Assembly: GCF_003550065.1 (NCBI RefSeq)
Contig: NZ_QXDC01000002.1
Coordinates: 558,001 to 622,000, forward strand
Reading direction: 5' to 3'
Source of the DNA: Hephaestia caeni
GTDB taxonomy: Bacteria; Pseudomonadota; Alphaproteobacteria; Sphingomonadales; Sphingomonadaceae
DNA length: 64,000 bases
The notes beneath the pieces are model-generated. The model did no database searches, had not been told where the DNA came from, and saw only the letters and a list, made by a program, of their open reading frames with translations. The translations under genes and the position numbers were made by a program. Shown here piece after piece: positions 28,144 to 36,326 of the stretch. Position 1 is the stretch's first letter; each line of letters starts with the position of its first letter.

Positions 28144-29652
28144 CTAGAAGGCATAGCCGAGCCTCACGCTCGCGGTGGTGCGCTTGTAGGAAAAGAGCCA
28201 GTCGATGTTGCTTTTGACCTGATTGTGCTGGACCACGATCTCGGGTGTCAGCCCCGCGAATCTCAGCGCTGGGAAACGTGCGATGGCCGTCGCGTTGAAC
28301 TGGTCTTCGCGGCGTTTGGCGTCGAACAAAGCGCTAAAGCCGCGATGCTCGCGATGGCGATAGGAGCCGAGCAAAAGGATGCTCGCGTCGCTTCCAAAAG
28401 TCTTGTTTATGCCGAAACGCGCACCGAACTGGCGATAGGAGTCTGTTGGGCTGGGTGTGTCTTTGTCGGTAAAGTCAGGACCTCCAAACAAGGTCCAATC
28501 CTGCGACGGGGCGTACCAGACCGTCAGATTGACGTCCACCATCGGCCCTGTTTGGGAACTGGAACCTGGAAGGCGATAGCGAAAATCCCGGTAATTCGCT
28601 TCAAGGCGCAATAGGACGTTGCGTGAGGCCGTATGCTGCCACTCCGCATTGGCGCCCCAGGCTTCATACAGAACAGATGATCCGAGCGTGCCGAGGTCGA
28701 ATGAGGGCGACAGGCCGAGAGTGTTGCGGCCAGTCTGATATTGATATCCCAACCGAGTTATAAACACGCCTTGAGAAAAATCATGATGGTCAGGGTAGAT
28801 TTCCCCGAACAGAATAGCGCGGCCGCGTAGGCCATGATGACCGGACAGTGGAAGATATCGGCTGAGCGCCCCTTCAACGTTGATGCCTGTACCCTTTATC
28901 GCGTCGGGCACTTTCCGATCGACCACACACGTCCCATCATCGGTCGCCAGCAGACATGTGTAGCTTTCCGATGATTGGTTGATGTTGGTGCTGTAGATCG
29001 GGCCTATCGCCAGATTGCCTTGCCAGCCTCGCCGGTGGCGCAGAGCATTTAAGAAGGCATCGATCGTTACGATCACGCCTGATGCCTTGTCGCCGTCGAC
29101 CACGAGCAGCGCACGCGCGCTTTCAAAAGTCTGGCGTGCTTCGCGGTCCTTGCGATTCTCGAACAGAACGCGCGCCAGTTCGAGCTGGCCCGATGCAAAG
29201 CCCGGGTCCAGCACCAACATTTCACGATAGAAGCCTTCAGCCTCGTCTAGCTTTCCGTCCTGGCGCGCGACTGCCCCGTTTGCAAAGAGCATGAGCATCG
29301 GATCACGATCAGGAAAATTTTCGTAAGCTTTGAGGAAACGGCGAGCGTCTCCCCATTGCCGTCGAGAAACTGCGATGTGCAGCGCTTGGCCCATCTCATC
29401 GACATTGTTGCCGACAGCGTAGGTCTTTCCGTCGATGACGAGCGAGGAAGGGGCATCGAGCCCTTCGTCCACCTCGTTGAGCGAACGCTCCTCTTGTGCC
29501 GCTCGCTGTCGATCGAGCTGTTGATCGAGGCGCAGCCGCGTGTCCTGCCCGCTGTCAATTTGCGCGAGCGCAGTAGCTGGCGTACCTGCCATGATGAGCA
29601 GGAGCAAACCGAGGGGGGCGTTTGGTCGGGGCAGGAGTGACCCAAAAATCAT
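28144..29652 (-). CDS. Slam-type outer-membrane exporter (type XI secretion)
   Basis: A 502-residue outer-membrane protein of the Slam (surface lipoprotein assembly modulator, DUF560) family. It has a signal peptide ending near PATALAQ and an N-terminal TPR-like periplasmic domain (about 75-205: ARRFLKAYENFPDRDPMLML, EGFYREMLVLDPGFASGQLE). A C-terminal barrel (about 215-502) contains strands such as LLRLEANYRDFRYRLPG and ends VRLGYAF. Slam proteins translocate TbpB-like or hemophilin-like clients. The client candidate is the gene directly upstream, the arrangement known for hemophilin loci. Confidence 0.88.
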   Translation of the reverse strand: MIFGSLLPRPNAPLGLLLLIMAGTPATALAQIDSGQDTRLRLDQQLDRQRAAQEERSLNEVDEGLDAPSSLVIDGKTYAVGNNVDEMGQALHIAVSRRQWGDARRFLKAYENFPDRDPMLMLFANGAVARQDGKLDEAEGFYREMLVLDPGFASGQLELARVLFENRKDREARQTFESARALLVVDGDKASGVIVTIDAFLNALRHRRGWQGNLAIGPIYSTNINQSSESYTCLLATDDGTCVVDRKVPDAIKGTGINVEGALSRYLPLSGHHGLRGRAILFGEIYPDHHDFSQGVFITRLGYQYQTGRNTLGLSPSFDLGTLGSSVLYEAWGANAEWQHTASRNVLLRLEANYRDFRYRLPGSSSQTGPMVDVNLTVWYAPSQDWTLFGGPDFTDKDTPSPTDSYRQFGARFGINKTFGSDASILLLGSYRHREHRGFSALFDAKRREDQFNATAIARFPALRFAGLTPEIVVQHNQVKSNIDWLFSYKRTTASVRLGYAF

Positions 29653-29733
29653 GCTTGGCAGACATCCAGCGCAGGAAGGAGAAACCGGAACCCGCCGCGT
29701 GGGCGGGTTCCGGCCAATGTTGCTCGGACAGAT

Positions 29734-30546
29734 TTAGAACTTGTGTCCTGCGAACGCGGTGTCGAGGTTGCGCTCGCCACTGACGGTCGCGATCCCAGCG
29801 AGAGCGGCCGCATTGGAGCCGAAGAATTCGCCGCTGACGGCGGCGGAACGCAACGTGCTTCCGTTCGGTGTGATCGAGGCCGAACCACCGAATGCAGTGC
29901 CGAAATCGGCACCGCTGATCCCCACGTTCGTCAGGACGACCGTCTGGTGACCAACCAGCGTTCCGCTGAGGCTGCCGCCATTGCTGCCGTTGAACGTAGC
30001 GGTAAACGTGGCTCCCCCGGTGCCCGTGGTATTGAGGACAGCCGGGTTGGCGGCATAGTTGTTGATACCCACCACGCTATAGGTGGCCGTCGCAGCAGCG
30101 ATCGGCGTGGTCACGTCGGTCTTGTCGGCACCGGCATAATAGACGGTGTGATCGCCGGCGGTCGCAACACCGGTCTGCGACCATTCACCGAAATAGAGGT
30201 TGGCATGGTTCGCTCGTGCGAAGTCGAAGCGGCCGTATCTCGAATGATCGGTAATCGTTCCGGTGGGGTTGTTGACGGTGGTCACGGTATAAGCCGAAGG
30301 GGGAACGAACCCCTGAAGGCCCTGGAAGTCGACAAACCGTTGAGGTGTAGAGGTGCCGAGATTTGGCACCCAGATTCCGACCCGGCCAGACACGTGCGGT
30401 CCGCCATTTACGGTGCTGTCGCCGAGTTCGACGTTGGCTGGGTCGCTTGTTCCGGAACCGTTGACGACCTGCGCTTGCGCGACCCCCGCCAGAGAGGCGG
30501 AGAGCGCCATCGCCCCAACTACTGCTTTGAGATGTACGAACTTCAT
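29734..30546 (-). CDS. Hemophilin-like secreted hemophore (Slam substrate)
   Basis: A 270-residue secreted protein with a Sec signal peptide (cleavage after VAQAQ region, no lipobox Cys), starting after AGGAG. The N-terminal half (about 26-165) has LYFGEWSQTGVAT and GDHTVYYAGADKTD, as in hemophilin-type heme-binding handles. The C-terminal half (about 180-270) is a TbpB-like eight-strand barrel with GSLSGTLVG and the hallmark VSGEFFGSNAAALAGIATVS. That barrel is the recognition module for Slam. Receptor, Slam and heme oxygenase neighbours support a hemophore released to collect heme. Heme ligands cannot be assigned by eye. Confidence 0.82.
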   Translation of the reverse strand: MKFVHLKAVVGAMALSASLAGVAQAQVVNGSGTSDPANVELGDSTVNGGPHVSGRVGIWVPNLGTSTPQRFVDFQGLQGFVPPSAYTVTTVNNPTGTITDHSRYGRFDFARANHANLYFGEWSQTGVATAGDHTVYYAGADKTDVTTPIAAATATYSVVGINNYAANPAVLNTTGTGGATFTATFNGSNGGSLSGTLVGHQTVVLTNVGISGADFGTAFGGSASITPNGSTLRSAAVSGEFFGSNAAALAGIATVSGERNLDTAFAGHKF

Positions 30547-30567
30547 TATACTTCTCCTGCGATCGAA

Positions 30568-30586
30568 GCACCTGACGATCAGGTGC
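30568..30586 (-). promoter_or_regulatory. Hairpin in the hemophore leader
   Basis: GCACCTGA-TCG-TCAGGTGC (minus strand) is a perfect eight-base stem with a three-base loop, 8 bases before the AGGAG site of the hemophilin-like gene and after the receptor gene. It is suited to act as an mRNA processing, stability or translation element. No T-run follows, so it is not a standard terminator. Confidence 0.5.
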
Positions 30587-30659
30587 CTTCATCCAGGGTC
30601 GCCGCTGTCATCCCGCTTTGCTCAAATTGGTGGATGCGGTGGCGGCCCTGAATCCCTTG

Positions 30660-33600
30660 TCAGAACCTCCCCGTCAGGCTCAGGCGCACCGTCCGTCCCG
30701 GAGCAGGCATCATCGAGCGTGAGAGAGGGTCCATATAATAGCGGTCGTTGAGGTTCGTGCCCGCCAGTTCGGCGCTGAACCGCTCATTGATCCGGAAGCG
30801 TGCATAAGCGTCGAACGTGATGATCTCGCCCCAGGTGTAGGGGATGTTGAGCGAACATTCTGCGACGCAGGTTGTGCCGGTGGTCCATTCCCCGATCGGG
30901 TCCGGATTGTCGTAGGCGCTGTACCAGATCAGCCGGCCTCCCACCTCAAGGCGACGATCAAAGAAGCGGCCGCCAATATTCCAATTCACGCTCGTTTCCG
31001 GCGTGGCCTGCGTCAGGAGGAAGCTGCTGACAAAGCCATATTTAACGCAATCCGGCACCCGATAGCCTCTGGCGGTGTCTATCGTTGCGGCCGTGCTTTC
31101 ATCGCAGACCTGATTCTTGGTCATGTGACCGGCATTGATATCAGTGAAGAAACGGCCATTGTCGAAGCGCGCCTGCAACTCGAACCCGGCGATCGTCTGC
31201 CTGTCGATATTGCTGAAAAACAGGCCGCTGCTGCGTTCGATCACGTCATGCGTGGTGTTGTGATACCAGGTCAGTTTGATGTCGGCATGCTGGCCCTCGC
31301 CTCGCAAACCGAACAGCGGGCGCAAATCCTGGATGAACGCGGCTTCCCATGATTTCATGCGTTCGGGTTTTAGTTCCCGCAGTGGATCGATCGAAGCGGA
31401 GAAACCGATCGTGCTTTCAAACATGCTCGGCCACCGCAGAGCTTCGGCATAGCGGACATAGGCGCGGCTGTTGTCGCTCAGATAGAGTGTCGCCGATGCG
31501 CTGGGCACCCACCCATGACCCGATTTGCGCTCGGCTTCGGTGACATTTATGAGTATGTTTCTGCCGCGAGCAATGCAGGTCCCCTCGATATAATTCGGGA
31601 TGCTGTCGAGAAACCCATTGATGCAGATATTGTCTGCACGGCGGTATTTTCCATCGGCGTTAGGCACCCAGTCCGCGCCTGCATGAGTCCAAGTGAAGGT
31701 CCGGGGGTTGGCCCGAAAGACTGCAACCGTTTGCGCTACCGTCGATTCCAACAGCGCCCCTGTACGGCCTCGGCTGCTCCAATATTCTCTTTGAAATGCT
31801 TCATAAGCTTCGACGGTGGATTCTGTAGTCCCGTATTGGGTTTGGTTCATTCTGGAGGTATAGACAGGGACGGAGCCGCCGCTCGCTTCTATCAGCTTGG
31901 GCAGGAAATCGTCCTGCGCCCAATAGCCCGTATAGGCGAGGCCGGCATTGAGCTTGAGGAAACTGACCGGCTTCCACTCCCCGCTCAGATTGATGCGATA
32001 ATCCTCACGCCGCCCTTCGCGTGGATAGGCCCGCCCTACCGCCTGCCTGTAAAGCAGGTAATCATCGTCCGAGCGTAATTTCTCATGCTGCCAGTTTGCG
32101 TCCAGAAGGATGCTGAGGTTGGATGATAGGTTGAATTGGTTGCTTGCGCTGAAACCGAAACGATCATTATGCGAATTGGCGAGCGCGCTGTTCATGATGA
32201 TCGGGTCAGCGGGCGAGGCAACATTGGGAAAGCCGCCTGCACTGTAGGTATTACTCACAGTATCCGTCAGCCACGCCGTCGCCTTGAAGTCGATAAAGCG
32301 GCTTTCCGGTTGCCACCTATACTCCGCGTTCCATGCCTGAGCGTGAACCTTGCTCTCGGGCCACTGGATATTACCGAACGTGTAGCCATTGCCTGTTGTC
32401 ATGATCCGCGAGGGCATGATCTCGCCGAACCTCGAGCGCGTATCGCGAAAGCCGATTTGCAGCGCATGGTCATCGGCGATGTTCCACTTCGCCTTGAGCA
32501 TGATGGATTCCAGCTCGCTTGACGTATTCGGAACCTCGTTGCCGGGCTCGTAATGACGGCCCAGCAGACGAACATAAGTGGCCGCATTAAGCGTGAGATT
32601 TTCCTGCTGATAATAGTCAGCCTCATGCTTGCCGGCAAAATAGTTGCCGCGTTCGCGGAAGGCATAGGCCCCGAACAGCTCTAAATCCCCGACACGGCCC
32701 GCCGCCGCAATCCGGATCGCACGATCGCCGAAGGAAAAGGCTTCATTGTCGTCTGCGGTCCGCAACGTCACCCGGAGCGAAGGGTCGCCATAGGGAGCAC
32801 TGGCTAAGTAACCAGATGGAAAACCCGGGATGTCGCGATGGTCCAGGCTTGTCAGCAGCGTCGGCCAGCGTGGATTGGTCGAATTATTTCCGCCTTCAAG
32901 CTTCAATTCGATCCCGAAATTCCTGCCGGGTTCGAGAATGTCGGCAGCATCAAGCGTGTTGACGACTACCGCGCCGCCCGTCGATCCGTTGACGCCGCGT
33001 GTAGACACCGGCCCCTTGAGCACCTGGACGCCGGAAATCAGGCTTGGATCGATGTAGCTGCGATTGCCAGCGCCATTATAACCCTTCCAGACGGTCAACG
33101 CCTGCTCCGTGCCGTCGATGATGACGGGCACACGCCCCGGCCCTTGGACACCGCGGATGCTAGGATCGATCGCGCCGCCGTTACGGGCGTCGCCGCTGAA
33201 CACATTGACCATGCCCTTCAGCACATCGGCTGTGTTGGTGCCACGATAGCGCTCGACTTCCTCACGGCTCGCGAAGGTTGTGGAAATGTCCTGATCGTAA
33301 ATGGCGTCCTTGCGGCGTTCATCGCGCTCCGCGCCGGTTTCTCCGGCGATGGTGGAAGCGCCGGACTGCGACCCCTCAACACGAAGCGGGCCGAGATTGA
33401 CCGTGCCTTGCGCGTCCTGACTGGCCTGCGCCACCTGAGGTGAGGGCGTGAGGGTGACAAATCCATTCTCGAGCCGCCAGGTCAGGCCTGTACCGGTGAG
33501 AAGGCGGCTGAGGGCGGAGGCATTGGACATGCGGCCCGACACGCCCGGTGAGGAAAGGTCGCGAATGCTGTCAGCGTCGACGTTGACCTGCATGCCCGAT

Positions 33601-33794
33601 TGCCGCCCGAAATCGGCCAGCGCTTCGCTGAGCGTGCGAGCGGGGATATTGAAATCGCTGGCTGTGGCTTCGCCGCTTGTCTGGGCCATCACCGCATGCG
33701 GCGCAGCAAGCCCCATTATCGCAGCGGATGCCATCAGCGAAATGGCGACAACCCGGCCCTTTTTATTCCTGAAATTCGAAACCCCCGAAAGCAC
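30660..33794 (-). CDS. TonB-dependent receptor with STN signalling domain
   Basis: A 1044-residue outer-membrane receptor. I placed the start at a GTG (33794) preceded by GAGGAAGG; longer starts lack a ribosome site. The signal peptide ends at AVMAQ. The STN domain (about 44-115: FNIPARTLSEALADFGRQSG) marks a transducer that signals to FecR. The plug (about 170-290) includes RGTNTADVLKGMVNVF and SIRGVQGPGRVPVIIDGTEQ. The 22-strand barrel ends PGRTVRLSLTGRF. Downstream hemophilin, Slam and heme oxygenase genes make heme-hemophore the likely ligand. Upstream FecR and ECF sigma complete the signalling trio. Confidence 0.92.
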   Translation of the reverse strand: MLSGVSNFRNKKGRVVAISLMASAAIMGLAAPHAVMAQTSGEATASDFNIPARTLSEALADFGRQSGMQVNVDADSIRDLSSPGVSGRMSNASALSRLLTGTGLTWRLENGFVTLTPSPQVAQASQDAQGTVNLGPLRVEGSQSGASTIAGETGAERDERRKDAIYDQDISTTFASREEVERYRGTNTADVLKGMVNVFSGDARNGGAIDPSIRGVQGPGRVPVIIDGTEQALTVWKGYNGAGNRSYIDPSLISGVQVLKGPVSTRGVNGSTGGAVVVNTLDAADILEPGRNFGIELKLEGGNNSTNPRWPTLLTSLDHRDIPGFPSGYLASAPYGDPSLRVTLRTADDNEAFSFGDRAIRIAAAGRVGDLELFGAYAFRERGNYFAGKHEADYYQQENLTLNAATYVRLLGRHYEPGNEVPNTSSELESIMLKAKWNIADDHALQIGFRDTRSRFGEIMPSRIMTTGNGYTFGNIQWPESKVHAQAWNAEYRWQPESRFIDFKATAWLTDTVSNTYSAGGFPNVASPADPIIMNSALANSHNDRFGFSASNQFNLSSNLSILLDANWQHEKLRSDDDYLLYRQAVGRAYPREGRREDYRINLSGEWKPVSFLKLNAGLAYTGYWAQDDFLPKLIEASGGSVPVYTSRMNQTQYGTTESTVEAYEAFQREYWSSRGRTGALLESTVAQTVAVFRANPRTFTWTHAGADWVPNADGKYRRADNICINGFLDSIPNYIEGTCIARGRNILINVTEAERKSGHGWVPSASATLYLSDNSRAYVRYAEALRWPSMFESTIGFSASIDPLRELKPERMKSWEAAFIQDLRPLFGLRGEGQHADIKLTWYHNTTHDVIERSSGLFFSNIDRQTIAGFELQARFDNGRFFTDINAGHMTKNQVCDESTAATIDTARGYRVPDCVKYGFVSSFLLTQATPETSVNWNIGGRFFDRRLEVGGRLIWYSAYDNPDPIGEWTTGTTCVAECSLNIPYTWGEIITFDAYARFRINERFSAELAGTNLNDRYYMDPLSRSMMPAPGRTVRLSLTGRF

Positions 33795-33936
33795 TATGAT
33801 ACACCCTTCCTCGTTTGGCGGGCCATCTGCAATTGAGAAGCAGTTGCATGAAGCCCCTACTAGTAAGAACAATCGAGGCGAGGGATTTTCCGAAAAAATG
33901 TGCAATGGGCGGCGAAAAAATTTCGCAGGCCTTTGA

Positions 33937-34932
33937 TTATTCGGCTGAAATCACCGTGATCCAGGGCGTCAAATTGCGCACCGAAATATCATGAGATTGC
34001 GCCAGCGCCTGCAGCACCTTGTCAGCCTGGCGCACGTCATATGCACCGGTGACGCGCCGTGTATCCAAGCCATCGCCATAGGTGAGGATCAGCCCGCTGT
34101 GCCAAGGCTTCAGCGCCTCGATCACTTCGCGAACGGGTCTATCGCTGGCAATGACCTGATGGTCGGTCCATGCCGCAATCCGAAGAGGATCGACCTTTTT
34201 TCGCAGCGCACTGCTCTCCTCACATGTGAGGTCGAGCGCATCGCCGACGGTAAGCTTCTCCGCCCGTTCGGGCTGGTCGGAACAGGCAACGCGAACCGTG
34301 CCATTGCGCACCGCGACAGAGACTTGCCGATGGCCTGATGTCACTTCGAAGGCCGTACCAAGAACCGTGGTGGTCGTGTCCGCCGCGACAACCCGGAACG
34401 GGTGATCACGATCCGGCGCCACCTCAAACCATGCTCTGCCCTTCAGGAGCTGAACCTTTCGCTCGCCACCTTTGTTCACATCGAAAGCGACAGCGCTCTG
34501 AGGGGCCAGGATCATCGTGCTGCCGTCAGCAAGCGAGATCGATCGTAGCTCCGCTGTTCCGGAGGTCGCATCGGCGCGCAGATTCACGAACATGCCGGGA
34601 GCCACGACGATCGCGAGGCACGCGGCCGCAGCAATTGCTGCGATCCCCGCGCGCTGCCGCTTCGTTGATCTAGCGAACGGGAGGATGGAGAAATTCTTCT
34701 TACGCCACCGGCTCGCATGGACCGGTGGCGAGGTGCGGATCACATGGGTTATGCGCTGCGTCTCCGCCCAGGCGTCCTTGTTAAGGGAAGCTTCGTCGAG
34801 CCACGCGGCAAATTGAGCGCGCAAAGCCTGATCATCAGGATCTTCCTGAAGCAGGATAGCCCATTCTGAAGCCGCGCGATTGGCACGGCGACGATCGGCT
34901 TCCATCGAATCTGTATTGCGCCCGGCGCTCAT
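33937..34932 (-). CDS. FecR family sigma regulator of the heme operon
   Basis: A 331-residue inner-membrane regulator. Its N-terminal cytoplasmic part has the DUF4880-like WAILLQEDPDDQALRAQFAAW. One membrane helix (GIAAIAAAACLAIVVAPGMF) precedes the periplasmic FecR domain (about 120-220: GTAELRSISLADGSTMILAP) and a C-terminal STN-like domain (REVIEALKPWHSGLILTYGD). It lies 92 bp after the ECF sigma gene and 142 bp before the receptor, the standard order for receptor-driven sigma control. Confidence 0.93.
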   Translation of the reverse strand: MSAGRNTDSMEADRRRANRAASEWAILLQEDPDDQALRAQFAAWLDEASLNKDAWAETQRITHVIRTSPPVHASRWRKKNFSILPFARSTKRQRAGIAAIAAAACLAIVVAPGMFVNLRADATSGTAELRSISLADGSTMILAPQSAVAFDVNKGGERKVQLLKGRAWFEVAPDRDHPFRVVAADTTTTVLGTAFEVTSGHRQVSVAVRNGTVRVACSDQPERAEKLTVGDALDLTCEESSALRKKVDPLRIAAWTDHQVIASDRPVREVIEALKPWHSGLILTYGDGLDTRRVTGAYDVRQADKVLQALAQSHDISVRNLTPWITVISAE

Positions 34933-35024
34933 GCTGTCCCTTCTTGACGGAAGAGCATCGTATCGGCCCTCCCCTACTTAACTAAACAATCGAGTGGCGC
35001 ATTTTTCCGGAAGCGACGCAAAAA

Positions 35025-35546
35025 TCATCCGGGAGAACGATCCGCAATCTCCCGGCATCGCTCGATACCCTCAAGCACGAGAGCATGTGCGGTAGATGTC
35101 GAAACCCCCAGAAACGCGGCAATGTCCTTCAGTTTCTCCCCGCCGATCCGGTGCATCTCGACCGCGATCCGCATGTTTTCCGGGAGGCTCCGGAGCGCGG
35201 AAGTTATTCTCGCATATTCGTCCCGCGATATCGCTGCGACTTCAGGGTCCGGCTGGTCGGACAAAATGCTGACTATCTCTGTATCGCCACCCGCTTCGAA
35301 TATCCGCGCCTCGATCCGTTTGCGTCGGGAGCCGTTCAGCGCAAGATTGCGCACCGTCATGCGCAGATAGGCCATCGCCTCGTCGGCAGGCAGCCTCGCC
35401 GTCCCCGTGTTGCTTCTAAGCCAGGCTTCCTGCACCACGTCTTCCGCATCTGCTTCGTCGCCTGTAATCCTCTTTGCGTAGCGTATCAGCGATGCACGGT
35501 GTGAGAGGAAGAGCTTTAGAGCGGCTTGGCCATCCGGCACTCCCAT
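35025..35546 (-). CDS. ECF sigma factor, FecI-like, of the heme operon
   Basis: A 173-residue ECF sigma factor. Region 2 is near residues 15-80 (RYAKRITGDEADAEDVVQEAW) and region 4 near 110-165 (SALRSLPENMRIAVEMHRIG; IAAFLGVSTSTAHALVLEGI). It is the first gene of the fecI-fecR-receptor series and should direct transcription of the heme genes when the receptor is occupied. Iron control by Fur is likely by analogy; I could not identify a Fur box with confidence. Confidence 0.93.
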   Translation of the reverse strand: MGVPDGQAALKLFLSHRASLIRYAKRITGDEADAEDVVQEAWLRSNTGTARLPADEAMAYLRMTVRNLALNGSRRKRIEARIFEAGGDTEIVSILSDQPDPEVAAISRDEYARITSALRSLPENMRIAVEMHRIGGEKLKDIAAFLGVSTSTAHALVLEGIERCREIADRSPG

Positions 35547-35747
35547 TTTCCTTTCTCACCGCTAGACCATGACCTCGCTCATCGCATTACACTTATTGAG
35601 AATAAATCGCAAGTAGCAGCAGTCCATAAAACACCATCCAACGCCATGAAGCGCAACTTAAACGGCGATTTCGGGTAGAGTCCGTCCTTGCAAAATCCGT
35701 GATATGACAGAATCAATCGAAACCATTCCTAGTATCTCTCCGAACAT
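35547..35747. other. AT-rich gap upstream of the ECF sigma gene
   Basis: Two hundred bases with visibly lower GC than the surroundings, containing runs such as AATAAATCGCAAG and ATCTATAATATTATGG. It should hold the promoter of the sigma gene. It also marks the start of a compositionally odd stretch reaching to about 36.1 kb. Confidence 0.4.
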
Positions 35748-36107
35748 CTATAATATTATGGATTCATTATTCCAGGACATACATTGACCTTGCGAAACAC
35801 GACATCCAAGTTTTGACACTTTTTTTCCAATGCCATTCATGAGATTGAATTGCATCGATGCTATGTCAATGACACCACATATTCCTGTGGTCGCAAAATT
35901 GTGTCGCATCCGGAGGGAGTTTGCGAAACCAATAGCGTCGAAAGCGGTATGGTAGTCAGCATAGTGATGGTTCCGATACCCCAGCCAGCTATCATGCTCC
36001 CTATAATGAAAGCGACCATTGCATATGATTTGACCAGCCGACCCGCAGGCCTTCTCCGGATACATCAGAAGCCAAACGATGCCCGACAATGCCATCAGCA
36101 TGGCCAT
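35748..36107 (-). CDS. Hypothetical small protein in AT-rich DNA
   Basis: A 119-residue frame from an ATG at 36107. It has an N-terminal hydrophobic segment (MAMLMALSGIVWLLMYPEK) that could be a membrane anchor, then a Cys/His-containing region (CNGRFHYREHD, YADYHTAFDAIGFANSLRM) without a known motif. The frame could extend to 36251 without a better start. Base composition differs from neighbouring genes. It may be a degenerate or recently acquired gene. Confidence 0.3.
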   Translation of the reverse strand: MAMLMALSGIVWLLMYPEKACGSAGQIICNGRFHYREHDSWLGYRNHHYADYHTAFDAIGFANSLRMRHNFATTGICGVIDIASMQFNLMNGIGKKVSKLGCRVSQGQCMSWNNESIIL

Positions 36108-36142
36108 GGTGAACTTGAAGGATAGCCCCCACCTCTCCTTCA

Positions 36143-36175
36143 ACCTACCTCCTTCCTCCCGCGCTTTCAGGCTCA
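36143..36175. repeat. 33-bp direct repeat, left copy
   Basis: It matches 39552-39584 at 30 of 33 positions. Read on the minus strand, both encode the tail EPESAGGRR-stop, which at the right copy is the end of the transglycosylase gene. The left copy is therefore a stray 3-prime gene fragment. Confidence 0.65.
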
Positions 36176-36188
36176 GTCTCGGAATTTT

Positions 36189-36280
36189 CGACCGTCGGCG
36201 AGCAATCTGGATGATAATTCTTTGCCAAGATTGCTCCGGCGCGTGTCCCACTTAATGAGGCCTGAAAGTTCTTTGCTGAA
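36189..36280. repeat. Dispersed repeat, copy B
   Basis: About 92 bp aligning with 25868-25955 at roughly 80 percent identity. It sits between the stray transglycosylase end and the FAD/NAD-binding gene, at the left side of the cargo segment. Confidence 0.6.
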
Positions 36281-36326
36281 GGCCTGACGTCTGCGGGCAC
36301 CACGCTCTTCAAATGCAAGGACATTC

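Noticed and set aside
27828-28154. 108-codon frame before heme oxygenase
   Set aside because: Pro/Ser-rich with no motif; the region is better read as a leader with a hairpin.
33795-33936. Possible ECF promoter (GGAAAA with a TTCTTA-like element) before the receptor
   Set aside because: The spacing and consensus for this sigma group are not certain enough to call by eye.
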